Source of the DNA: Pseudonocardia sp.
Lineage (GTDB): Bacteria > Actinomycetota > Actinomycetes > Mycobacteriales > Pseudonocardiaceae
DNA length: 16,607 nucleotides
Direction: 5' to 3'
Assembly: GCA_030453005.1 (NCBI GenBank)
Contig: JAKDLE010000006.1
Span: 1 to 16,607, forward strand
Shown: one piece after another, positions 7,501-15,804 of the stretch
Layout of the letters: every line of letters begins with the position of its first letter
How positions within the stretch are numbered: the stretch's first letter is position 1
Translations under genes and position numbers: made by a program
Notes under the pieces: generated by a model
Database searches by the model: none
Told to the model about the DNA's origin: nothing
What the model saw: the letters and a program-made list of their open reading frames with translations, nothing else

Positions 7501-9640
7501 GCGCCCCGCGCAGCCGCCGCAGCGCCGCGTACACCTTCTCCCGGTCGTCGGTCGGCCAGAACGGCGGCAGGGACGCGCGGAGGTAGCCGCCGTAGCGTGC
7601 GGTGGCCAGCCGCGAGTCGAGGATGGCGACGACGCCGCGGTCGTCCATGCCGCGCAGCAGCCGCCCGGCCCCCTGGGCGAGCAGCAGGGCGGCGTGGGTG
7701 GCCGAGACGGACAGGAAGCCGTTGCCGCCGCGGGAGTCGGTGGCGCGCTGCCGTGCGGCGACGAGGGGGTCGTCGGGGCGGGGGAACGGGATCCGGTCGA
7801 TGATCACGCAGCTCAGCGACGGCCCGGGCACGTCGACGCCCTGCCACAGCGACAGCGTGCCGAACAGGGAGGGGGCCTCGTCGGCGGCGAACTTCTTCAC
7901 CAGCTGCATCGTGGAGTCCTCGCCCTGGCAGAGCAGCGGGGTCCCCAGGCGGGGGCGCAGCGCCTCGGTGGCCTGCTTGGCCGCGCGCATCGAGGAGAAC
8001 AGGCCCAGGGTGCGACCGCCCGCGGCCTCCACGAGCCCGGCGATCTCGTCGAGGGTGGCGGCGGCGAGACCGTCGCGGCCGGGTGGGGGCAGGCGCCTGG
8101 CGACGTAGAGGATCCCGCTGCGGGCGTGCGCGAACGGCGAGCCGACGTCCAGGCCCGACCACTTGGGGGCGTCGGGGTCCGGCACCGGGTCGGTCGACTC
8201 CGCCGACGCCGACGGCGGGAGGCCCCACTGCCGGGCGAGGGCGTCGAAGTTGCCGCCCAGCGCCAGTGTGGCCGAGGTGAGCACGACCGTGGAGCGCCCG
8301 AAGAGCCGCTCGCGCAGCAGCCCGCCCACCCACAGCGGCGCGGCGCGCACGACCTTGTGCCGCGCCCCGTCGGGGCCGGCCCCGCCTGCCCGGGGCGATG
8401 ACACCTGCTCGGCCAGCCACACGACGTCGCGGCGCTTCGCGGGGTCGGGCTCGGCGAACGCGTCGACGAGCCGGACCGCGGAGTCGGCCACCTCGTCCAG
8501 CGCGGCCTGGGCGGCCTTCCGGCCTGCCGCGGAGTCGGGGTCCTGGGGCTTCTCCGCGCCCAGCGACGTGCGGCAGGAGCCTGCGGCGTCGCGCACCGCC
8601 GACAGCGCCCCGACGACGGCGGGGGTCAGGGCGTCCCACCGGCCGGGCGGCATGTCGTCGAGCACCATCGCCAGCCCCTCGCCCGCCTCGGCGAGACGGT
8701 CGGCGACGGACTGGTCGACGAGCTTGCCCAGCCGCCGCGCCGCCGTCGCGACCATGCCGGCCGTGAGCTCCGCGGTGGCGACGCCGGTGACGCGGTCGAC
8801 CAGCTCGTGTGCCTCGTCGATCACCACGACGTCGTGCTCGGGCAGCACCGGACGCCCCTCCAGGGCGTCGATGGCGAGCAGTGCGTGGTTGGTGACGACG
8901 ATGTCGGCCTTTCCTGCCTCGGCGCGCGCCTTCTCGGCGAAGCAGTCGTCGCCCACCGGACACTTCGACGCGCCGATGCACTCCCGCGCCGTCACCGACA
9001 CCAGGCGCCAGGTGGCGTCGGTGACGCCGGGCACGAGCTCGTCGCGGTCGCCCTTCTCGGTGGTGTCGGCCCACTCGTGCAGCCGTTTCACGGCGCGACC
9101 CATCGCGGAGATCGCGAACGGGTCGAACAGCTCGTCGGCCGGGTCCACCTCGTCCGGCCCGTGGAGCTTGTTGAGGCACAGGTAGTTGCGCCTGCCTTTG
9201 AGGATCGCGAACGTCGGGGCGCGGCCCAGCAGAGGTTTGAGCGCCTTGGCGAGGCGGGGCAGGTCGCGGTCGACGAGCTGGCGCTGCAGCGCGATCGTGG
9301 CCGTCGAGACGACGACGGTCGTGTTCTTCGCGACGGCGTGGTGGATCGCGGGCACCAGGTAGGCCAGCGACTTCCCGGTGCCGGTGCCCGCCTGCACGGC
9401 CAGGTGCTCACCGCCGGTCAGGGCGGTGCGGACGGCCTGCACCATCGCGTCCTGGCCCTCGCGGCGCTGCCCGCCGACGGCGGTGACGGCGGCCTCCAGC
9501 AGTTCGGCGACGCCGGGCAGCTGTCTGCCTCCACCGCCGGCGGGCAGCGATCTGCCTCCACCGCCGGCGGGCAGCGATCTGCCTCCACCGCCTGCGGGGG
9601 CGCCTCTGCCGCCTGCAGGTGGGGAGGTCTTGACGGGCAC
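7460..9640 (-). CDS. dinG: ATP-dependent DNA helicase DinG, iron-sulfur XPD-like
   Basis: A superfamily 2 helicase of 726 residues related to XPD and E. coli DinG, which unwinds DNA 5' to 3' and resolves unusual structures during repair. Walker A is AGTGTGKS at 84-91 and Walker B/DEAH is IDEAH at 274-278. Four cysteines suited to a 4Fe-4S cluster are C155, C221, C227 and C233 (ECIGASKCPVGDDC). Motif VI is QGAGRLLR near 656-663. The N terminus, residues 13-41, is a glycine-rich repeat (SLPAGGGGR) that is not part of the fold. The last 12 residues (SDASCSASHRSR) are encoded antisense to the ABC remnant, so the stop was probably supplied by the rearrangement. GTG at 9640 is supported by a TAGCCT hexamer six bases upstream. 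In M. tuberculosis dinG also neighbours pncB1. Confidence 0.93.
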   Translation of the reverse strand: MPVKTSPPAGGRGAPAGGGGRSLPAGGGGRSLPAGGGGRQLPGVAELLEAAVTAVGGQRREGQDAMVQAVRTALTGGEHLAVQAGTGTGKSLAYLVPAIHHAVAKNTTVVVSTATIALQRQLVDRDLPRLAKALKPLLGRAPTFAILKGRRNYLCLNKLHGPDEVDPADELFDPFAISAMGRAVKRLHEWADTTEKGDRDELVPGVTDATWRLVSVTARECIGASKCPVGDDCFAEKARAEAGKADIVVTNHALLAIDALEGRPVLPEHDVVVIDEAHELVDRVTGVATAELTAGMVATAARRLGKLVDQSVADRLAEAGEGLAMVLDDMPPGRWDALTPAVVGALSAVRDAAGSCRTSLGAEKPQDPDSAAGRKAAQAALDEVADSAVRLVDAFAEPDPAKRRDVVWLAEQVSSPRAGGAGPDGARHKVVRAAPLWVGGLLRERLFGRSTVVLTSATLALGGNFDALARQWGLPPSASAESTDPVPDPDAPKWSGLDVGSPFAHARSGILYVARRLPPPGRDGLAAATLDEIAGLVEAAGGRTLGLFSSMRAAKQATEALRPRLGTPLLCQGEDSTMQLVKKFAADEAPSLFGTLSLWQGVDVPGPSLSCVIIDRIPFPRPDDPLVAARQRATDSRGGNGFLSVSATHAALLLAQGAGRLLRGMDDRGVVAILDSRLATARYGGYLRASLPPFWPTDDREKVYAALRRLRGAPSDASCSASHRSR
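9524..9604 (-). repeat. 27-bp tandem repeat in the dinG 5' coding region
   Basis: Two perfect 27-bp units (9524-9550, 9551-9577) and one diverged unit (9578-9604), with a further degraded trace to about 9625. Read on the minus strand each unit encodes SLPAGGGGR-type sequence. The period is a multiple of three, so copy number can vary without a frameshift. Confidence 0.9.
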
Positions 9641-9646
9641 CGGTGG

Positions 9647-9652
9647 AGGCTA
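9647..9652 (-). promoter_or_regulatory. -10 element of the leaderless dinG promoter
   Basis: On the minus strand TAGCCT is followed by six bases and the GTG at 9640. This supports that start codon. No clear -35 is visible. Confidence 0.55.
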
Positions 9653-9716
9653 CCCGCCGAGCCCGCCGGACCGTGGCCGATCGGCGATCGCCACCGGGGC
9701 CGGGTCCGTGTCCCTC

Positions 9717-9745
9717 TTGTGACCATGGGCACAGCGGAGTATTAA
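9717..9745 (+). promoter_or_regulatory. Housekeeping-type promoter facing an orphan transcript
   Basis: TTGTGA (9717-9722), a 17-base spacer and TATTAA (9740-9745) fit the SigA/HrdB-type pattern better than any other site in the window, and the AT-rich -10 stands out in this GC-rich DNA. It points away from dinG into a gap without a credible gene, towards the 3' end of pncB. Confidence 0.5.
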
Positions 9746-9750
9746 TGGAG

Positions 9751-9998
9751 GCACGGAACCACGGCAGGCCAAGGGCGGATCGGCGGAGAAGGTCCGTCCC
9801 CCCGGCCGGGGCTCCCAGCACGAGCACCGGGTACCCACGCGGAGCACGCCGCGACGAGGCAACAGTGCCGTGGGTCTGCACCATCCGGACGGCCGTCGTC
9901 CGCATGGTGCCGAGACCGCGCACACGGCCGACTGCGCACGCTTGGTAACCCGCTAGCTCGGGCTTTCGAACGCCGCCCGGTCCGCCGGGCGGCGTTCG
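9751..9998 (+). ncRNA. Candidate structured non-coding RNA between dinG and pncB
   Basis: The 373-bp gap at 9641-10013 has no convincing protein gene. A promoter-like site at 9717-9745 predicts a start near 9751, and a strong hairpin closes the region at 9967-9998. In between, 9863-9934 can form one long stem of 28 base pairs: CAGT/ACTG, GCCGTG/CACGGC, GGTCT/AGACC, GCACCAT/ATGGTGC and CGGACG/CGTCCG, with a small GCCGT loop and short bulges. Two more self-complementary stretches, CCCCGGCCGGGG near 9800 and GGGTACCC at 9829-9836, lie upstream. I do not recognise an Rfam family. It could instead be an untranslated or antisense element, or chance folding in GC-rich DNA. Start, end and existence are inferences. 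Confidence 0.35.
9967..9998 (-). terminator. Perfect 14-bp hairpin after pncB
   Basis: CGAACGCCGCCCGG at 9967-9980 pairs completely with 9985-9998 around a four-base loop (TCCG). It lies 15 bases past the pncB stop. No U-run follows on either strand, as is usual for actinobacterial terminators, so it may also end transcripts arriving on the plus strand from the candidate RNA. Confidence 0.7.
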
Positions 9999-10013
9999 GC
10001 ATGTGCGGCCACC

Positions 10014-11315
10014 TCAGCTGCCCTCGTGAACGGTCGGGATCGCGGGCTCGCCGCGGGAGAGTTTGAGCCCCTCCCACGGCACGGACACCAGCGCCGCGCG
10101 GAGGTGCTCGCGGGACTCGTCCAGCGTCGGCAGGCCTGCCACCGGCTCACCGCCGCGCAGCAGCGGCACGGGCACCACGCGGTCGTGTGGTCCCACCGGG
10201 ATCGGCCGGGCCGCGGCGTGCACGACCTCCTCCAGCGCCGTGCCGGTCGGCTTGAACCGCCGCACCGCCGACTTCGCCCCGCCGCGGGACTCCTTCGCCG
10301 CGCTACGTTTCGCGACCGGCCGCCCGTCCACCTCGACGAGCTTGTAGACCAGCCCCGCGGTGGGGGCGCCGGACCCGGTGACCACCGACGTGCCCACGCC
10401 GTAGGAGTCGACCGGCTCCGCGCGCAGGGACGCGATCGCGTACTCGTCGAGGTCGCCGGAGAGCACGATCCGCGTGTCCGTGGCCCCCAGCGCGTCGAGC
10501 TGCTCACGGGCCTGACGGGCAAGCTCGCCGAGGTCGCCGGAGTCGATGCGGATCGCCCCCAGCCCCGGGCCTGCCGCCTGGACCGCGAGCTCCACACCGC
10601 GACGGATGTCGTAGGTGTCCACCAACAGCGTCGTGTCCGGGCCCAGCGCCTTGACCTGGCTGGAGAACGCCCCGAGCTCGTCGTCGTGCAGCAGGACCCA
10701 GGAGTGTGCGGCGGTGCCCGCCGTCGGGATGCCGTGGCGCCGTTCGGCCTCCAGGTTCGACGTGGCCGCGAACCCCGCCAGGTACGTCGCCCGCGCCGCG
10801 GCCACCGCGGCCGCCTCGTGCGTGCGCCGCGACCCCATCTCGATCATCGGGCGACCCGCGGCGGCCGTCACCATGCGGGCGGCGGCGGACGCGACCGCGC
10901 TGTCGTGGTTGAGGATCGACAGGGTGATCGTCTCCAGCAGCACGGCGTCGGCGAAGGTGCCGCGGACCGTGAGGATCGGCGAGCCGGGGAAGAACAGCTC
11001 GCCCTCCGGATAGCCGTCGATCTCCCCGGAGAAGCGGTAGCCCGCCAGCCAGTCGAGCGTGGCGGCGTCGACGACGTCGGCGAGTGCGTCGAGCTCCTCC
11101 TCGCCGAAGCGGAAACGCCGGACCGACTCCAGTAGCCGCCCCGTCCCCGCGACGACGCCGTAGCGGCGCCCTTCGGGTAGTCGTCGGGCGAACACCTCGA
11201 ACACGCACCGCCGGTCGGCGGTGCCGTCGGCGAGGGCCGCCGCCACCATGGTCAGCTCGTAGCGGTCGGTGAGCAGGGCCGCGCTGACCCCCGTCGACTG
11301 CGGACTACCACTCAT
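10014..11315 (-). CDS. pncB: Nicotinate phosphoribosyltransferase
   Basis: Salvages nicotinate into NAD: nicotinate plus PRPP (with ATP hydrolysis) gives nicotinate mononucleotide, in the cytoplasm. The 433-residue product is close to M. tuberculosis PncB1 (448). Family signatures in order are LTDRYELTM at 15-23, [10 protein letters not shown] at 158-167, GTAAHSW at 200-206 (which I take to hold the phospho-accepting histidine, H204), [19 protein letters not shown] and [10 protein letters not shown] chose ATG at 11315 because upstream sequence in the same frame lies antisense to clpS and a TAGGGT hexamer ends eight bases before this codon. It is divergent from clpS with overlapping promoters and ends at a strong hairpin. 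The gene order dinG-pncB-clpS matches Rv1329c-Rv1331. Confidence 0.94.
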   Translation of the reverse strand: MSGSPQSTGVSAALLTDRYELTMVAAALADGTADRRCVFEVFARRLPEGRRYGVVAGTGRLLESVRRFRFGEEELDALADVVDAATLDWLAGYRFSGEIDGYPEGELFFPGSPILTVRGTFADAVLLETITLSILNHDSAVASAAARMVTAAAGRPMIEMGSRRTHEAAAVAAARATYLAGFAATSNLEAERRHGIPTAGTAAHSWVLLHDDELGAFSSQVKALGPDTTLLVDTYDIRRGVELAVQAAGPGLGAIRIDSGDLGELARQAREQLDALGATDTRIVLSGDLDEYAIASLRAEPVDSYGVGTSVVTGSGAPTAGLVYKLVEVDGRPVAKRSAAKESRGGAKSAVRRFKPTGTALEEVVHAAARPIPVGPHDRVVPVPLLRGGEPVAGLPTLDESREHLRAALVSVPWEGLKLSRGEPAIPTVHEGS

Positions 11316-11323
11316 GCTTGAAG

Positions 11324-11329
11324 ACCCTA
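11324..11329 (-). promoter_or_regulatory. -10 element of pncB, overlapping the clpS promoter region
   Basis: On the minus strand TAGGGT is followed by eight bases and the pncB ATG at 11315, so the transcript is leaderless or nearly so. Only 28 bases separate the pncB and clpS start codons, so the two divergent promoters must overlap; the clpS -10 may lie around TATGCG at 11328-11333. Confidence 0.5.
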
Positions 11330-11343
11330 TGCGTCGTGCCACC

Positions 11344-11652
11344 ATGGAGGGCATGACGGCGCCGCTACCCGTTCCCACCCGGCAGGTGGACCCCGACGTC
11401 GACGAGAGCGTCTCCGGCGACGTGCCCTGGCAGGCCATCGTCTGGAACGACCCGGTCAACCTGATGTCGTATGTGGCCTACGTGCTGCAGAAGCTGTTCG
11501 GCTATCCCGAGCCAAAGGCCACCGCGCTGATGCTCGACGTGCATCACAAGGGCAAGGCCGCGGTGTCGGCGGGTGACAAGGACAAGATCGAGGGCGACGT
11601 CGCGAAGCTGCACGCCGCCGGGCTGTGGGCGACGATGCAGAAGGCTTCGTAG
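11344..11652 (+). CDS. clpS: ATP-dependent Clp protease adaptor ClpS
   Basis: ClpS delivers proteins with N-degron residues to the ClpC/ClpA-type unfoldase of the Clp protease. The product is 102 residues, the usual size. The core [22 protein letters not shown] is diagnostic; N35 and D36 match the residues that hold the substrate alpha-amino group in E. coli ClpS (N34, D35), and HHKGKA at 67-72 supplies the matching histidine region. The C terminus [11 protein letters not shown] is typical of actinobacteria. The start is uncertain: ATG 11344 would give a near-leaderless message, and ATG 11353 is equally plausible by length. The TAG stop is directly followed by the ATG of the DUF2017 gene, so the two are almost certainly co-transcribed. 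Confidence 0.93.
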   Translation: MEGMTAPLPVPTRQVDPDVDESVSGDVPWQAIVWNDPVNLMSYVAYVLQKLFGYPEPKATALMLDVHHKGKAAVSAGDKDKIEGDVAKLHAAGLWATMQKAS

Positions 11653-12204
11653 ATGAACGGGTGGAAGAAGGCGGGCCGGGGGTCCAAGGTGCGGCTGGTG
11701 GCGTCGTTGGAGGCGCAGGAGGCGGCGGTGTTGCGCGGCCTGGTGGCCGAGGTGAAGCAGATGCTCGCCGGGCGCACCGAGTCCCACCCCGCCGACGAGC
11801 TGGCCGCCCTCACGGGCATGCGCACCGGCCCGTCCACGCGCCCCGACGACCGGGTGCTCGCCCGCCTGCTGCCCGACTTCACCACCGAGGACGCCGACCT
11901 CGCCGCGGGGCTGCGCTCCCTGCACGAACCGGTGCTGATCGAGGCCAAGGACGCCGCCGCCACGCTCGTGCTCGACACGCTCCCCGAGTCCGGCGGGAGG
12001 ATCGAGCTCACGCCCGAGCAGGCCGACTCCTGGCTCGCCTGCCTCAACGACGTGCGTCTGGCTCTGGGCACGGCACTCGACGTCAACGAGGACATGCCCG
12101 ACGAGCTCGATCCCGACGACCCGCGTGCCTCGCACCTGGGCGTCTACCAGTGGCTCACCTTCGTCCAGGACGCGCTGGTGCAGAGTCGGATGCAGGTGCG
12201 GTGA
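11653..12204 (+). CDS. DUF2017 family protein
   Basis: A 183-residue soluble protein of the DUF2017 family, the conserved partner gene of clpS in actinobacteria (Rv1332 in M. tuberculosis). Family-like features are the basic start WKKAGRGSKVRL, the segment LLPDFTTEDADLAAGLRSLHE and the C-terminal HLGVYQWLTFVQDALV. It appears largely helical with acidic stretches such as DELDPDDP; no catalytic motif or membrane segment is visible. Its ATG abuts the clpS stop with no intervening base. Constant linkage suggests a role related to ClpS or Clp proteolysis, but that is inference from context and the biochemical function is unknown. Confidence 0.88.
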   Translation: MNGWKKAGRGSKVRLVASLEAQEAAVLRGLVAEVKQMLAGRTESHPADELAALTGMRTGPSTRPDDRVLARLLPDFTTEDADLAAGLRSLHEPVLIEAKDAAATLVLDTLPESGGRIELTPEQADSWLACLNDVRLALGTALDVNEDMPDELDPDDPRASHLGVYQWLTFVQDALVQSRMQVR

Positions 12205-12257
12205 CGGACCGGTGTGAGCCGCGCCGTCGGGGAGTGCGCGACGTCGGGGTGGCCACG

Positions 12258-12263
12258 TAGCCT
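12258..12263 (+). promoter_or_regulatory. -10 element of the leaderless mec promoter
   Basis: TAGCCT is followed by six bases and the GTG at 12270. It suggests mec-cysO-cysM has its own promoter, separate from clpS. Confidence 0.55.
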
Positions 12264-12269
12264 GTCGGG

Positions 12270-12725
12270 GTGCTGGTGATCCGAGCTGATCTCGTGGACG
12301 CGATCGTGGCGCACGCCCGACGGGACCATCCCGACGAGGCGTGCGGCGTCGTCGCCGGGCCCGAGGGGTCCGACCGGCCGGAGCGGTTCGTCCCGATGCT
12401 CAACGCGGCGCGCTCGCCCACGTTCTACGAGTTCGACTCGGGTGACCTGCTGCGGCTCTACCGCGACATGGACTCCCGCGACGAGGTGCCCGTGGTGATC
12501 TACCACTCGCACACGGCCACCGAGGCGTACCCGTCGCGCACCGACATCGGGCTGGCGCAGGAGCCGGAGGCGCACTACGTGCTCGTCTCCACGCGGGAGC
12601 CCGAGGCTCATGAGCTCCGGTCTTTCCGGATCGTGGACGGTGTCGTCACCGAGGAACAGGTCGAGGTCGTGGAGACTTACATGTTCGCGCACACCGGCGC
12701 GGACGTCATCCCCGACAAGGGCTGA
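12270..12725 (+). CDS. mec: JAMM metalloprotease Mec, CysO-cysteine hydrolase
   Basis: A zinc-dependent MPN+/JAMM peptidase that hydrolyses the CysO-cysteine adduct to free cysteine and CysO. The JAMM motif is complete: E23, H79-S80-H81, S89 and D92 (H-x-H-x7-S-x2-D in IYHSHTATEAYPSRTDI). The 151-residue product starts VLVIRADLV, very like M. tuberculosis Mec (Rv1334). The GTG start is supported by the TAGCCT hexamer upstream. cysO follows after 61 bp and cysM after that. Because CysO in this genome has extra tail copies past internal Gly-Gly pairs, this enzyme may also act as a maturation protease, as QbsD does for QbsE in Pseudomonas; that is an inference. Confidence 0.94.
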   Translation: MLVIRADLVDAIVAHARRDHPDEACGVVAGPEGSDRPERFVPMLNAARSPTFYEFDSGDLLRLYRDMDSRDEVPVVIYHSHTATEAYPSRTDIGLAQEPEAHYVLVSTREPEAHELRSFRIVDGVVTEEQVEVVETYMFAHTGADVIPDKG

Positions 12726-14072
<1,347 letters not shown>

Positions 14073-14131
14073 CCGCCCGGTGCGGTGGAGGGTCCGAGCG
14101 GGCCACCCGCCGTCCGGATGCCGTTCGGGTC

Positions 14132-14300
14132 GTGATCACCGCCTACCGCACGCCCGCGTCGTCGCGGTCGCAGCAGGGTGCGGCCCGTGGCGATCACGGT
14201 CCGGTTCAGTGCCCCCGCCGCGGCCATGATCGCCGCGTACCGCGCGTCACTGCGGTCCGCACCGCAGCAGGGTGCGATCGCAGGCGATCACGACCACCGG
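14132..14300 (+). repeat. Imperfect direct repeat in the cysM-rhomboid gap
   Basis: Two ungapped copies start at 14132 and 14226, 94 bp apart and about 73 bp long. The best-conserved core is CGCAGCAGGGTGCG, six variable bases, then GGCGATCACG (14169-14198 and 14263-14292). TGATC and TACCGC near the start of each copy are also shared. The 94-bp period is not a multiple of three, so the copies are in different frames and this is not a protein repeat. The 255-bp gap holds no convincing gene. Confidence 0.7.
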
Positions 14301-14314
14301 GTCGCCTTCCCGCG

Positions 14315-14320
14315 TAACCT
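14315..14320 (+). promoter_or_regulatory. -10 element of the leaderless rhomboid promoter
   Basis: TAACCT is followed by seven bases and the ATG at 14328. It rules against starting the protein further upstream in the same open frame, which would translate the direct-repeat region. Confidence 0.6.
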
Positions 14321-14327
14321 CTCAGGC

Positions 14328-14951
14328 ATGGTCGCCCCCGCGCCGACGCCTCGCCGGTCGATCGCCCGCGTGCTGCCGACGCCCGTCCGGCCCGCGGTCG
14401 TCACGATGCTGGTGTTCACCGCGCTGCTCTACCTCGTCGAGGTCGTCGACGTCGTGACCGACTCGGCGCTCGAGCGCGCGGGCGGGATCGTGCCGCGGGA
14501 GACCTACGGCCTCGACGGAGTGCTGTTCGCGCCGCTCCTGCACGGCGACTGGGCGCACCTGCTGGCCAACACACTGCCGTTCCTGATCTTCGGGTTCCTC
14601 GCGATGGCGGGTGGGATCAGGCAGTTCATACTGGTCACGGCCACGATCTGGGTGCTCGGCGGGTTCGCCGTCTGGCTGACCGCGGGGCCGGAGGGGTACC
14701 ACGTCGGCGCCTCCGGGGTGATCTTCGGGTGGTTGGCCTTCCTGCTCACGCGCGGCTTCTTCGCCGGCAGCACCCGGCAGATCCTGTTGGCGATCGTGCT
14801 GTTCGCGGGCTGGGGCGGGATCCTGCTCGGCGTGTTACCCGGCCAGCCGGGCATCTCCTGGCAGGGACACCTGTTCGGCGCGCTCGCCGGTGTGCTCGCG
14901 GCCTGGATGGTGGCTCGGGCGGACCGCCGCGGCACGCCCGCGGCCGCATAG
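14328..14951 (+). CDS. Rhomboid family intramembrane serine protease
   Basis: A 207-residue membrane protein with about six hydrophobic segments from residue 22 to 195. The catalytic dyad is visible: S129 in [10 protein letters not shown] (GxSG motif) and H181 in [11 protein letters not shown], with H77 and N81 in [14 protein letters not shown] as the oxyanion-hole residues of the family. Rhomboids cleave single-pass membrane proteins within or near the bilayer; the substrate here is unknown. The position between cysM and murI matches Rv1337 of M. tuberculosis. ATG 14328 is chosen because homologues begin near here and TAACCT lies seven bases upstream. Its stop codon TAG forms the first half of the murI -10 element. 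Confidence 0.92.
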   Translation: MVAPAPTPRRSIARVLPTPVRPAVVTMLVFTALLYLVEVVDVVTDSALERAGGIVPRETYGLDGVLFAPLLHGDWAHLLANTLPFLIFGFLAMAGGIRQFILVTATIWVLGGFAVWLTAGPEGYHVGASGVIFGWLAFLLTRGFFAGSTRQILLAIVLFAGWGGILLGVLPGQPGISWQGHLFGALAGVLAAWMVARADRRGTPAAA

Positions 14952-14954
14952 TCT
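14949..14954 (+). promoter_or_regulatory. -10 element of murI, overlapping the rhomboid stop
   Basis: TAGTCT starts with the rhomboid stop codon (14949-14951) and is followed by seven bases and the murI GTG at 14962. Confidence 0.5.
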
Positions 14955-14961
14955 GCCGAGC

Positions 14962-15798
<837 letters not shown>

Positions 15799-15804
15799 AG
15801 CCGG

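Noticed and set aside
7263-7586. A functional ATPase gene
   Set aside because: Walker A, the signature motif and the membrane domain are all absent, no start or promoter is visible, and its 3' end lies antisense within dinG.
7206-9179. Long minus-strand frame overlapping dinG in another register
   Set aside because: It is an R/G/A-rich shadow of dinG, which has the complete helicase and iron-sulfur motifs.
9524-9625. CRISPR-like repeats
   Set aside because: The units are contiguous with no spacers and are in frame within dinG. No cas genes are present.
9745-9948. 67-codon plus-strand frame from an ATG in the dinG-pncB gap
   Set aside because: Its ATG lies inside the predicted -10 element, so it would not be in the transcript, and the arginine-rich product resembles nothing I know.
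14178-14327. N-terminal extension of the rhomboid protein through the direct repeat
   Set aside because: The extension would cross the -10 element and has no membrane or family similarity; the start at 14328 fits the family.
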